DNA of 64,000 bases from Lunularia cruciata (taxonomy: Eukaryota; Streptophyta; Marchantiopsida; Lunulariales; Lunulariaceae), in contig OX419760.1 of assembly GCA_948567375.1 (NCBI GenBank), forward strand, positions 7,378,001 to 7,442,000. Reading direction: 5' to 3'. This document shows positions 23,601 through 31,940 of the stretch, piece by piece. Made by a program: the position numbers and the translations under genes. Positions within the stretch are counted from its first letter, which is position 1; each line of letters starts with the position of its first letter. The notes beneath the pieces are model-generated. The model saw nothing but the letters and a program-made list of their open reading frames with translations, did no database searches and was not told where the DNA came from.

Positions 23601-24472
23601 TAGCCCCATGCTCTTCCACACTCTCTCTTCCTAGCACCAATCTCCAATCCGACTCTATCCATTGAGTTGGATTGCCTCTCTTCTCCTACCATCGCCGCCC
23701 ATCTACACACTTACTAGTTGTGATCTCTAACATGAAATTAGGAAAACTCAAGTTCCAATTCCATGTAAGGAAATTAATACAAAGTTTAATGAGAAATTTG
23801 ATGCAAGTCATCACATCTAACCTCCTAATCACTAGGTTCCTCACTGCCAGTGTGGAGCACTTTTTGATTCCCTTCATTCTAATCTCCTTCTTGATATGCT
23901 TCTGCAAGACAATTCCCCCGTCCCTTGGATGTGCAACTCTAAATCCATTTGGATGTCCCAAAACTTCACTCACTACTACTCCTCTTCCCTGGTCTCCCTT
24001 AGGATGACTCTACAAAGGCAAAGGAAATTCAATTATCATTGATCTCTTTCTTGATTCAAAACCTAACTTTATAGCCTGACATTTCTCAATCATTCTTTGA
24101 ATGCTTGTCTACCAAGAAATCACACCTTTTTCATGCACTTCTCTTGTCACTATCAATTTCTCCTGCTTGGCCTTAGCCATTTTTTGTGTGCATTACAATC
24201 TTGAATTTTCAACCCTGAAGGAAATTTGTTACATTGTCTTTGTATCAAGTTGATCACTCCAAGGCGAAGTCTCCTTACTTTGGGTTGAACTGTGATAGAT
24301 CCAATCCGAGTACTGACAATTATTGACCTGAGGTAACTTTCTTTGGGTTGATACAAAAATGTGAATTGTCTTCTTTCTTCCATCCTTGGCACTTAATTCC
24401 CCTTCAATTGTACACTTCTTTGAAAAACCCCTTAAATTACTCAAAACCAAAAAATATGGGTACCATCATACA
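20640..24472 (-). repeat. Giant LTR, right (5') copy
   Basis: About 3.83 kb, the partner of 10,699-14,490. The left edge, TGATAACCC, is inferred from the start of homology plus the nearby primer site. The right edge is set by the end of homology (TACCATCATACA). On the minus strand it begins TGTATGATGG and ends in CA. Most of its length is the decayed ORF at 21,425-24,180. Confidence 0.87.
21425..24180 (-). pseudogene. LTR-encoded coiled-coil ORF, right LTR copy
   Basis: Inside the right LTR a long coding text runs on the same strand as gag-pol. It starts at ATG 24,180 (MAKAKQEKLIVTREVHEKG) and ends near 21,425, about 2.75 kb, broken by several stops and frameshifts. The N-terminal part includes GFRVAHPRDGGIVLQKHIKK (23,686-23,973). 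The middle has a block around RSIIGVMMALFKSKHTTYF and VVFAHKMFVGEPINWVKCFY (23,329-23,640). The remainder (about 22,900-21,425) is highly charged with coiled-coil character. I do not recognise the protein. A diverged homologue of the middle block occurs at about 41,880-42,040, so the ORF belongs to a family and is not random text. A captured host gene or an element accessory protein are both possible. Confidence 0.7.
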
Positions 24473-24479
24473 ACCTACT

Positions 24480-25480
24480 CTATCTTTATGGAGATAAACC
24501 ACACTAGTTTACTTTTTTATGGGCAACATAAACCACAACATGAAAACATGATGATTTTGTTTGGAAGGATCATATGCTCAATTGTGCACCATACTACCTC
24601 CCAAATATTGATTGCACTATGGACCCAAGCTTGGTGTTTGTCCATGCAAGCTTGTGGTGTATGTTATGCGGCTCCCTTGGTAGAGTTATTACCATCTTGG
24701 TGTGTGAAAGTTGTTTGAGAGAATGGCATATGGCATGTTTGAACTACCATCCCTCATGGTAGTTCCTCAAGGATAGTGACTATGTCCTAGATGTACTTGA
24801 CCTAGAGCTAGTTCATTCTTTAAATGGTGTAGATTGCAGATAGGTGACTAACAATGGAGCTCAATAGCGCTTGGCTTCTTGATCTTTGCCCACCATAGAG
24901 TATACCATATACTTGGAGGAGATGGCTATTTGGAGTTAAAGGGACCCAACCGCCAGCTAGGAGGGTGCTTGTGGCACTTTAGAATTCATGTATGACTTAT
25001 GTGTGAATTATGTTTCTATAGTGTATGATGTTGACAAGATGTATGTTGTGTAGCAATGTATATATGCATGATAGTTGTCATAACATTTGTGGTGTCAAAG
25101 CTAGATTTCTTTATTGTTGGTAGTCATAAGTATGTTGGTAATTTACTCATGGACTACTTATTGATGGTTCAATTTTATGTTAGGACTATTGATCACATCA
25201 TGAGACCTACCATCACTTGCACCATTCGATGTGCCATCAATGGCACCATTAGGGTTGGAGGCCCTAGTTGAGTAGAGGGGTATACCTTTGAAGTGTAGCT
25301 CCAATGAGCTAACTTCTTTGATGTTGAGCCTTTGAGTTCTTGGCTATGGTGGATAGAGGCTGGTGGGCATCACCTAGAGTCTATTAGCTAGAATGGGTGT
25401 TGCTTGATTGTAATCAATGTCTAATTGTTGGCAGATTGCTGAGTGAAGGATTGAGTACCTATCTAATTTGAGTGTGATTT
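24480..25480 (+). pseudogene. Relic with PHD-like Cys/His cluster
   Basis: A plus-strand open stretch at 24,574-24,762 contains CMLCGSLGR, a hydrophobic spacer, then LVCESCLREWHMACL. The pattern C-x2-C-(about 10)-C-x2-C-x4-H-x2-C, with the aromatic residue just before the His, is typical of the first zinc site and bridging part of PHD fingers. The rest of the finger is not seen, and stops follow. Chromatin-reader fingers occur in some plant and algal retroelement polyproteins as well as in host genes; the setting favours a retroelement relic. Further plus-strand text to 25,271 is unrecognised. Confidence 0.45.
24973..25072 (+). repeat. About 100-bp direct repeat, copy 1
   Basis: Starts CACTTTAGAATTCATGTATG and ends near TATATATGCATGATAG. 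A diverged second copy lies at 25,507-25,611. These could be two ends of a short decayed LTR element, but no TSD or terminal dinucleotides were found. Confidence 0.6.
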
Positions 25481-25506
25481 GAGTGGAAGAACAAACTGAT
25501 TATTGT

Positions 25507-25611
25507 AGCACTTTAGAGTTCATGTATGATTTATATGTGAGTTGTTCTTCTATAGTTTATGATTTAAATAACAATATATGTTGTGTAGTGATGTATATAT
25601 GCACAATAGAG
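25507..25611 (+). repeat. About 100-bp direct repeat, copy 2
   Basis: Diverged copy of 24,973-25,072 (CACTTTAGAGTTCATGTATG ... TATATATGCACAATAG). Downstream, to about 25,740, lies TATATAATAAAG followed by CTCTCGGGAGTTCTCC, which faintly resembles the end of the family A LTRs. Confidence 0.6.
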
Positions 25612-25789
25612 TGGATCTTTGTTGTTATATAATAAAGACAAAATGCTCTTTTAGTGCATTGGAGTATTGAGAGATGAAACCTTGTATTTCTCTTGTGTTT
25701 CTCTCGGGAGTTCTCCTATCTTCATAACATTATAGAAAGAACCACTTTGAGAAGAGGGTAGTGTCATCCTTTGTGGCGCACTATAAAAA

Positions 25790-26601
25790 AAAGGATTTAC
25801 AAAATATCTCTTTCACTCTAAAATCTAATCTGGATTGCTCTTAAAAGTGATGGTTTTTCCAACTTATATGCCACTTCCTTCCAAAGATACAATGCCTATA
25901 AATGTGTTCTACCTTTCTTAGAAGGCACAACTTGTAGGACTAAACTTCAGGGTACTCCTTGCCTAAAATTTTCAATTTTGTGGTATTGCTTGTGTGGTAG
26001 TCCACTCATTGCACAAGTTCACTCCTTTGAATCATTCAATACACACTTTGATCAAGTGCAAGTACATGTTTGGCAGTAACCATTGAAGACCTATTATGAA
26101 ATTCCTCACCTCTACTCTTGCTTAGATATTGAACGCCATAGAAAATGAAGGACATAGAACTTGCAAAGAAGTAGGATCACTCTGTACTAGTTATCAAAGT
26201 TTGCATTGTACAAAAAGAACTAACATGAGTGCTAGTGGCACTCAATGTTATATATAATTTTGGCTCTGAGCCAAAGGATTAGAATCCCAATTGGATCCTA
26301 AAAATCCTTATCTAAATTGTCTATCATTGATTTTACTATCCTAATCCTATCTTGTCTTAATATTGATAGAATTTTTAGGCTCCTACACATGTCAAGGGAG
26401 ACATCAAACCCTACCTATCCTATTTTTAGTGTACAACTCCATGTACCTATACAATTCCAAGGGCACTCATCCTTAACTTCATATTACTCCAAGTGCCACT
26501 TAACTTTGAAAGCACTCCTCTAAAATATATACAATATTGAGAGTAGACACGACTAGCCTACTTAGAGTGCTTGACTACTACACAACTCTGAGTACCTAAT
26601 C
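25790..26601 (-). repeat. Giant-LTR relic (third copy), left part
   Basis: Diverged homologue of the left quarter of the giant LTRs: the stretch around ATGCCACTTCCTTCCAAAG ... GAAGGCACAACTT at about 25,880-25,945 matches ATGGCTACTTCACTCCAAAA ... GAAGGCACAACTT at 20,909-20,975. It is cut off at 26,601, where the chromovirus inserted (TSD TAATC), and continues at 40,058. Confidence 0.55.
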
Positions 26602-27022
26602 TGTAAAAGACCGAAACTGAGGATAGAATAGGAGAATGGAACCTCACATTGGGACACTTGAATGAGGGAAAACTCCGAATGCCTAGCATGAGCTTTGGCT
26701 TTGGTATTTATAGGTAGCATACAAGACCTTGAAGCTTCTCAAGAAGCTTCTTTGAGCCACTTTCTTGGAGTGCAAGCCAAGTTAACTAGGAAGCTTCTCA
26801 AGAAGCTTCCTTCTAGAAGCTTCCTTCTAGAAGCCTCCTACTTGGCGTGCAAGCTAAGCTAGTTAGAAGCTTCTAGAAGCTACCTGCTTAGGGCGCAAGT
26901 TAACTAGTTGGGAAGCTTCCCAAGAAGCTTCTTAAATGCTTCTAGAATATTCTAGGCTATTTTGTCTTATTCTCTACTTTGTAAGCCCAACTAACTTTGT
27001 CGCTGAACTCCATATTGTTACA
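26602..27022 (-). repeat. Chromovirus 3' LTR
   Basis: A 421-bp LTR, plus-strand text TGTAAAAGACC ... ATATTGTTACA. It contains the TATA-like GGTATTTATAGG (minus strand CCTATAAATACC) near 26,702-26,713 and many GAAGCTTC and TTCTAGAAGC units between 26,730 and 26,945. Confidence 0.96.
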
Positions 27023-28292
27023 TATTCCCCCGCCGCTAGTTGGTGACGTCCTCGTTGCCAGTGAAGCTTCAAATTCCTTGATGGCCATCTGTGCATTTTG
27101 GAGGTGGGAAAGAGGTTCCCATGTGGCATCATGAAGGGGATACCCTTTCCAAAGGACCTTGTACTCTGTATGTTGGTGACGGCCTTGTTGAATATGACGA
27201 CGTGCAAGGATATGATCAACTTCATACTCCTCATGATCATTGATAGGGACAAGCAGAGGAGGAGGTTGGACTCGAGAGGAAAAGGAAGTGGGGTTAGGAA
27301 CAAAGGGTTTCAACTTGGAAACATGAAAGATAGGATGGATATGCATGTGACAAGGCAAGGCAAGTCGATAAGCAACAAGAGAGACAATGTGGGTGATATC
27401 AAAGGGTCCTATCCAATTAGTAGCAAGTTTATTAACTTGGGTATCAAGTGGGAGAGGGAGGTTACTAGAGGATAGCATGACTTTATCGCCAACTTCAAAG
27501 GTGAGATCACGACGATGGTGGTCCGCATATTGTTTTTGGCGATTCTGAGCAACAAGGAGGTGAGACTTGGCTTGCTGGAGAGATTGAGATATAGTGGTCA
27601 AGAATGTGGAAGTATGAGGAACCTGAGAGGGAGGGGGAGCAAGAAGAGAATCTGGAACAAGCGGATCTTGGCCAAAATTGAGAAAGAAGGGAGAAAATCC
27701 AATGCTTGCCCGTTTGGAATTGTTGTAGGCAAATTCTGCAGCTGCAAGACATTCATCCCAGTTGGTATGGTGGACATTGACAAAGGCCCGCAACATATCC
27801 TCCAATGTACAATTGGCGCATTCGGTTTGTCCATTAGTTTGAGGATGATACGCCGTGGACAAAGCAAGCTTGGTGCCGAGTATCTGGAAGAATGCTTGCC
27901 AAAACTTTCCTATAAATTGAGGATCACGGTCGGAGATGAGTACACGTGGCATCCCATGATGCTTGAAGACATTGTTGAAGTAGATTTGCACTAAGGTTGG
28001 AGCATCCACGGTATCACAAGTTGGTGCCAAGTGGATTTGCTTACTAAGCTTATCCACAAACACCACAATTGCAGTGTGTCCCTGTTTTGTCTTTGGCAAG
28101 GATGTGATTAGATCCAAGCTCATGTGCTCCCAACGAGCGGATGGAATGGCCAGTGGTTGAAGGAGTCCACTTGACTTCTGATTGCTGGCCTTGTTCCGTT
28201 GGCAACTCTCACATGATTGGACAAAGTCTTGAACATCTTGTGTCATGTTGGGCCACCACCATTGGCATTTGAGGGTACCCAAGGTCTTGTCC
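26957..28292 (-). pseudogene. Chromovirus integrase and chromodomain (3' part)
   Basis: The open frame continues the integrase from the insertion point (28,292) to the 3' end. It keeps the zinc-site Cys pair (SCESCQRN) and the three catalytic acidic residues, in LDLITSLP, LISDRDPQF and NGQTECAN. A GPF-type region follows (WIGPFDITHIV), then a canonical chromodomain around YEVDHILARR, YKVLWKGYP and ATWEPLSHLQ at about 27,030-27,215. The C-terminus reads into the LTR before its stop. The N-terminal HHCC histidines lie on the other side of the nested element, just left of 36,174. The reading frame of this part is intact. Confidence 0.93.
27023..27036 (-). other. Polypurine tract of chromovirus
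   Basis: Minus strand GCGGCGGGGGAATA directly precedes the 3' LTR start, as expected for the plus-strand primer. Confidence 0.85.
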
Positions 28293-28982
28293 TGTGAGCC
28301 GGCCTGTCTCTCACTCAAGATGAACCTCTGATGGCTATTATGGTAGCGCACCATGGACTAAGAAGGCAAGGAACCCCAACTCCATCATACTCCTCCAAGG
28401 CTAACACTCCAAGACTCAAGACATTGCTCACTAGAGAACTCAATGAGAGAGAGATAGTTGCAAATGAAAGGATGATGAGTACCTCCTCACCCCTTGTTTA
28501 TATACTTGTGAAATAGTTACGTACCAAAGTTACTAATTATCGTAGTAACTCAAGTTACTAGACTAAAAGTCAAGTAAAGTCAAAAAGTAGAAAGGAATAT
28601 CCATTCACATGGGCATATTCCCCTAAGCATGTGGTCTTATCTTGACCCAACCACTAAGTCAAGGATTCCTTCACATGGGCTATCCTTGGAATAAAGAAGA
28701 ATCCAAAAGAAAAAGGTTTGCGGGCCCAAGAGTTCTCAACTCTTTCCTCAAAGCCAAACACCTAGGAATAATGCCAAGTCAACACACTAAAATCCAAAAT
28801 AGTGGTGCTCATCTTTTCTACTTCCTCTAAAGTAAGGTCCACTCTATCTTAGCTATGACTAACTTTAGCTAACCATGACTAATATAGAACCATCCTTTAT
28901 CTCTATAAATAATATCTCTTAAGTACTTGTAATACCAAGCTAAATATCACAATACCACACACATGCACAAATGGGTGTAACA
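28293..28982 (-). repeat. Young element 3' LTR
   Basis: 690 bp, TGTGAGCCGG ... GGTGTAACA on the plus strand, apparently identical to 35,427-36,116. Minus-strand TATA-like GTATATAAACAAGG lies at about 28,491-28,504. Relatives occur at 42,783-43,467 and, decayed, at 54,296-54,540. Confidence 0.97.
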
Positions 28983-28995
28983 TTTACCCCCGGAC
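28983..28995 (-). other. Polypurine tract of young element
   Basis: Minus strand GTCCGGGGGTAAA directly before the 3' LTR start TGTTACACC. Confidence 0.85.
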
Positions 28996-29030
28996 TAAGT
29001 TTTCACTTTGTCCTCAAAGTGAAGGTCTCT

Positions 29031-30149
29031 CTACCTTCTATGGTACATCTTCAACTTATCATGGTTAATCCTATCAAAGTGTCTTCCTCCCAACTCCTTG
29101 AGATCATAGGTGTAATTGCCCCACACCTTCTCTACTACGAAAGGTCCAAAGTACTTAGGCAAAAACTTCTTTTGCACTCTCGTGAATCGAATGGAATCAA
29201 ACAACATTACCCAATCACCTTCTTTGAAAGGCTCCACCTTCTTCTTGCCTTGCCTCTTGTCATAGCTCTCCTTTTGGTTCCTTTGAGCTTGCTCCACTCG
29301 AACCATAGCAACTGCTCTTGCCTCTTCCAACTCCATGAGTTGATCCTTCCTTGACTTCTCTGCATCACTTCCTTGTGCTTTCTTCAATCTCCTATGAATG
29401 CTTTGGAAGGTAGGAAGATCAAAGTGAATAGGTAAGGTAGACTCAATACCATACACCAATTGGAATGGAGAATATCTAGTGGAAGTCTTCATGGTTGTCC
29501 TATACTCCCACAAAACTGCATGAATCCTCTTGTCCCAATGATGTTTAGCCCCCTCCATTTCTGCATCTTTGGCCAACATCATGCACAAGGTCTGATTGGT
29601 TCTCTCTGCCAAGCCATTGGAATTTGGCTTATAGGATGTAGTTACTCTATGTGTGATAGAGAAATGTCGTAGCATGGCTGTAGTAATGCTTCCTGTAAAC
29701 TCTCCTCCTCTATCAGAAACCAACTCTAGAGGGCATCCAAACCTAGTGATAATGCGTTCATAAAGAAATCTACCCACTTCATCTTCATTCTTGTCCCTCA
29801 ATGGTCTAGCCTCAACCCACTTGGTAAGGTAATCAGTAACTACCACAATGTACCAATTGTTCCTTGGGGTTCTATTGAGAGGACCTACAAAATCAATTCT
29901 CCACTTCTCAAAAGGTCCTAGCAATGGAATTGATCTAAGTGGTGGAGTGGATGTAGACTTTCTAGCAAAAGCTTGACAAACATGACAAGTTTTGCAATAA
30001 TCAAGACAATCCTTGAAAATCCCTCTCCAATGGTAACCTGCATCTAGAATCTTGAAAGCAGTCACCTTTCCTGCAAAGTGTCCTCCACATACTAAACCTT
30101 CATGAAACTCCTTTATGAGTAGGATAGACTCTTCCTTACCCACTGCTCT
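29031..30149 (-). CDS. Integrase of young Ty3 element
   Basis: About 370 residues, ending MYHRR just before the polypurine tract. It joins the viral DNA ends to the host DNA. Zinc-binding HHCC: GGHFAGKVTAFKILDAGYHW with CKTCHVC. Catalytic core: Asp in RIDFVGPLNR, Asp in LVSDRGGEF and Glu in GLAERTNQTL, all present. The C-terminal part has GDWVMLF and LPKYFGPFVVEKV, the usual GPY/F region. It is in the same frame as RT-RNase H and separated from it by one TGA (30,150-30,152), so in a working element the two would be one polyprotein. Confidence 0.93.
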   Translation of the reverse strand, partial: RAVGKEESILLIKEFHEGLVCGGHFAGKVTAFKILDAGYHWRGIFKDCLDYCKTCHVCQAFARKSTSTPPLRSIPLLGPFEKWRIDFVGPLNRTPRNNWYIVVVTDYLTKWVEARPLRDKNEDEVGRFLYERIITRFGCPLELVSDRGGEFTGSITTAMLRHFSITHRVTTSYKPNSNGLAERTNQTLCMMLAKDAEMEGAKHHWDKRIHAVLWEYRTTMKTSTRYSPFQLVYGIESTLPIHFDLPTFQSIHRRLKKAQGSDAEKSRKDQLMELEEARAVAMVRVEQAQRNQKESYDKRQGKKKVEPFKEGDWVMLFDSIRFTRVQKKFLPKYFGPFVVEKVWGNYTYDLKELGGRHFDRINHDKLKMYHRR

Positions 30150-31940
30150 TCAAAGTAGACCATCTGCTCCTTGGTGAAAAAGAATATCCTCCACCATTGT
30201 GTAAGGTCTAGATCTTGCTGCAAGGGCCTTCCTCTCCCTAGCATGCATCCCTTCTGGATAGTTACCTTTTGTCACAAAATCCACAATCTCCTTGTACTCC
30301 ATTGGAACCTCTTGAATGACTGAGATTGTCATGAGCTCCTCATTCGGGAAGGAATCATCCACTGGCTCATCTCCATCATGATCATAGGCTCTAGATAATA
30401 AATCAGCATTTGCATGTTTCTTTCCTGGCCTATCTTCAATGGTGTAGTCATACTCAGACAAGAGTATCATCCACCTTGCTAGTCTCCCTTCAACATTAGG
30501 CTTGTTGAAGATGTACTTCAAAGCCTTGTGATCCGTGACAATGGTGGCTTTCCCTCCAATCAAGTAGTGTCTAAACTTCTTGAGACCAAAGATCACTGCC
30601 AACCCTTCTCTCTCCGTGACAGAGTAGTTCTTCTCTGCTGAAACCATCTGCCTACTAGGATAAGCTATTGGATGATCATGCCCATCTTGGTCTAATTGAC
30701 TAAGAGTGCATCCTATAGCTACATTAGAAGCATCAGTGTAGAGGATGAAAGGTTTACTCCAATCAGGTTTAGCAAGAATTGGAGCTACAACAAGGGATTG
30801 CTTGAGCTCCTCAAAAGCTTTGAGAGCCTCCTTGTCTTCCAAAATCACCATGTAATCTACACCCTTCTTCATGTAGATGGTCAATGCATAAGCCTTGTTG
30901 GAAAATGAGAAGATGAACTTCCTATAGTACCCAACCATCCCCAAGAATTGGCGTAACTTTGTCAAGCTTGAAGGGAATGGAAGGTCTGAGATTTTCCTCA
31001 CCTTCTCAAGATCAACTGCTATTCCATCCTTGGAGATGATATGCCCCAAAAGTAGACCTTCTTCACATCCAAAAATGCACTTCTCTGGGTTGAGTGATGC
31101 ATTTGCCTCACCCAAGCGTTGCAAGACTTTGATTAGGTGCTCAAAGTGCTCCTCCTTGCTCCCATAGACACAAAAGTCATCAATGAAATCTCTCACAAAT
31201 TTCCCAATGAAAGGTTCAAATACCTTGTTCATGAACCGTTGGAATGTGGCTGGAGCATTGCAAAGCCCAAAAGGCATGACCTTGAAAGCGTAAGTTCCCC
31301 AAGGTGTGGTGAATGTGGTGAGTTGTTGATGCTCTCGTGCAATCTTGATTTGGTTATATCCACTATAACCATCTCCAAAACTGTACCTCTCATGACCTGC
31401 AACCTCCTCCAAGATCTCATCAATGAATGGCAATGGGTAGTAGTCCTTCTTGGTAACAGCATTGAGCTTCTTGTAATCCACACATACCCGAAGCTTGCCA
31501 TTCTTTTTCTTCACAATGACAATTGGAGACACCCATTCTGAATTCTCCACCTCAAAGATAAATCCAGCCTCCTTGAGCTTATCAATCTCCTCCTTCACAA
31601 CCAAAGATATTGGTGGGCTAATGCAATGTTGCTTTTGGCGGATTGGTCTTGCATGTGACTCCACCTCTATCTTGTGCTCCTCCAAGGTGACTTCCTTCAA
31701 ATCCTTGTAACTAAAAGCAAACACATGGATGAACTTGCGGAAAATCTCCTCAAATCTCACCTTCTCCTCCTTGGTAACATTTGGGCCATACTTGAGGGTA
31801 GATAACCTTCTCTCTACCTCCTCAAGTGTCAATGGTGATTTATCTGGGTCCTTCAAAACCTCTGGCTTAGGTGCAAAATCCATAGTACACAAAGGATACA
31901 CATCTGAATCAGATTCAGATTCATCCTCCTCCGTGGAAGT
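30150..31940 (-). CDS. Reverse transcriptase-RNase H, young Ty3 element
   Basis: An open frame of about 590 codons copies the element RNA into DNA. RT fingers: NGKLRVCVDYKKLN. Palm: RYSFGDGYSGYNQI with the first catalytic Asp, MPFGLCNAPATFQRFM and RDFIDDFCVYG with the Asp pair. Thumb: LGHIISKDGI and FLGMVGYYRKF. The RNase H residues are all present: LYTDASN, TEREGLAVI, VTDHKAL and NADLLSR. It is in frame with gag-protease, from which a single TAG (31,941-31,943) separates it. The in-frame TGA at 30,150 cuts it from integrase. The first ATG-like start is well inside, which supports translation as part of a Gag-Pol fusion. Confidence 0.93.
   Translation of the reverse strand, partial: TSTEEDESESDSDVYPLCTMDFAPKPEVLKDPDKSPLTLEEVERRLSTLKYGPNVTKEEKVRFEEIFRKFIHVFAFSYKDLKEVTLEEHKIEVESHARPIRQKQHCISPPISLVVKEEIDKLKEAGFIFEVENSEWVSPIVIVKKKNGKLRVCVDYKKLNAVTKKDYYPLPFIDEILEEVAGHERYSFGDGYSGYNQIKIAREHQQLTTFTTPWGTYAFKVMPFGLCNAPATFQRFMNKVFEPFIGKFVRDFIDDFCVYGSKEEHFEHLIKVLQRLGEANASLNPEKCIFGCEEGLLLGHIISKDGIAVDLEKVRKISDLPFPSSLTKLRQFLGMVGYYRKFIFSFSNKAYALTIYMKKGVDYMVILEDKEALKAFEELKQSLVVAPILAKPDWSKPFILYTDASNVAIGCTLSQLDQDGHDHPIAYPSRQMVSAEKNYSVTEREGLAVIFGLKKFRHYLIGGKATIVTDHKALKYIFNKPNVEGRLARWMILLSEYDYTIEDRPGKKHANADLLSRAYDHDGDEPVDDSFPNEELMTISVIQEVPMEYKEIVDFVTKGNYPEGMHARERKALAARSRPYTMVEDILFHQGADGLL

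Larger units (their letters stand above)
10699..24472 (-). mobile_element. Ty3 element with about 3.8-kb LTRs
   Basis: This is a minus-strand Ty3 retrotransposon of about 13.8 kb. Two long direct repeats, 10,699-14,490 and 20,640-24,472, match from end to end. The internal region between them carries, in transcription order (right to left), a primer site, gag with two CCHC zinc knuckles, protease, RT, RNase H and integrase. The flanks show an imperfect TSD (ATCTA at 10,694-10,698; ACCTA at 24,473-24,477). The polymerase catalytic text FIDNF replaces the usual F-x-DD, and many stops and frameshifts are present, so this copy is dead. LTRs of this length are rare, and most of each LTR is a decayed ORF (see 11,489-14,201 and 21,425-24,180). 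Confidence 0.9.

Noticed and set aside
10699-24472. Interpretation of the two 3.8-kb repeats as a host tandem gene duplication
   Set aside because: A primer site and polypurine tract abut the repeats at the proper ends, pol lies between them, and flanking pentamers match in four of five bases, all expected of LTRs.
27098-27994. Plus-strand ORFs of 125-159 codons opposite the chromovirus integrase
   Set aside because: They are shadows of the minus-strand integrase frame, which carries the catalytic and chromodomain motifs; the plus-strand translations show no domain.
28300-28331. CRISPR array, rRNA, tRNA genes
   Set aside because: No regularly spaced short repeats, cloverleaf boxes or rRNA text were found anywhere in the window; tRNA-like strings are only retrotransposon primer sites.
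28331-28516. Short ORFs (61 and 62 codons) present identically in both 690-bp LTRs
   Set aside because: They repeat only because the LTRs are identical. No domain is recognised, and they lie on the strand opposite to the element's transcription.
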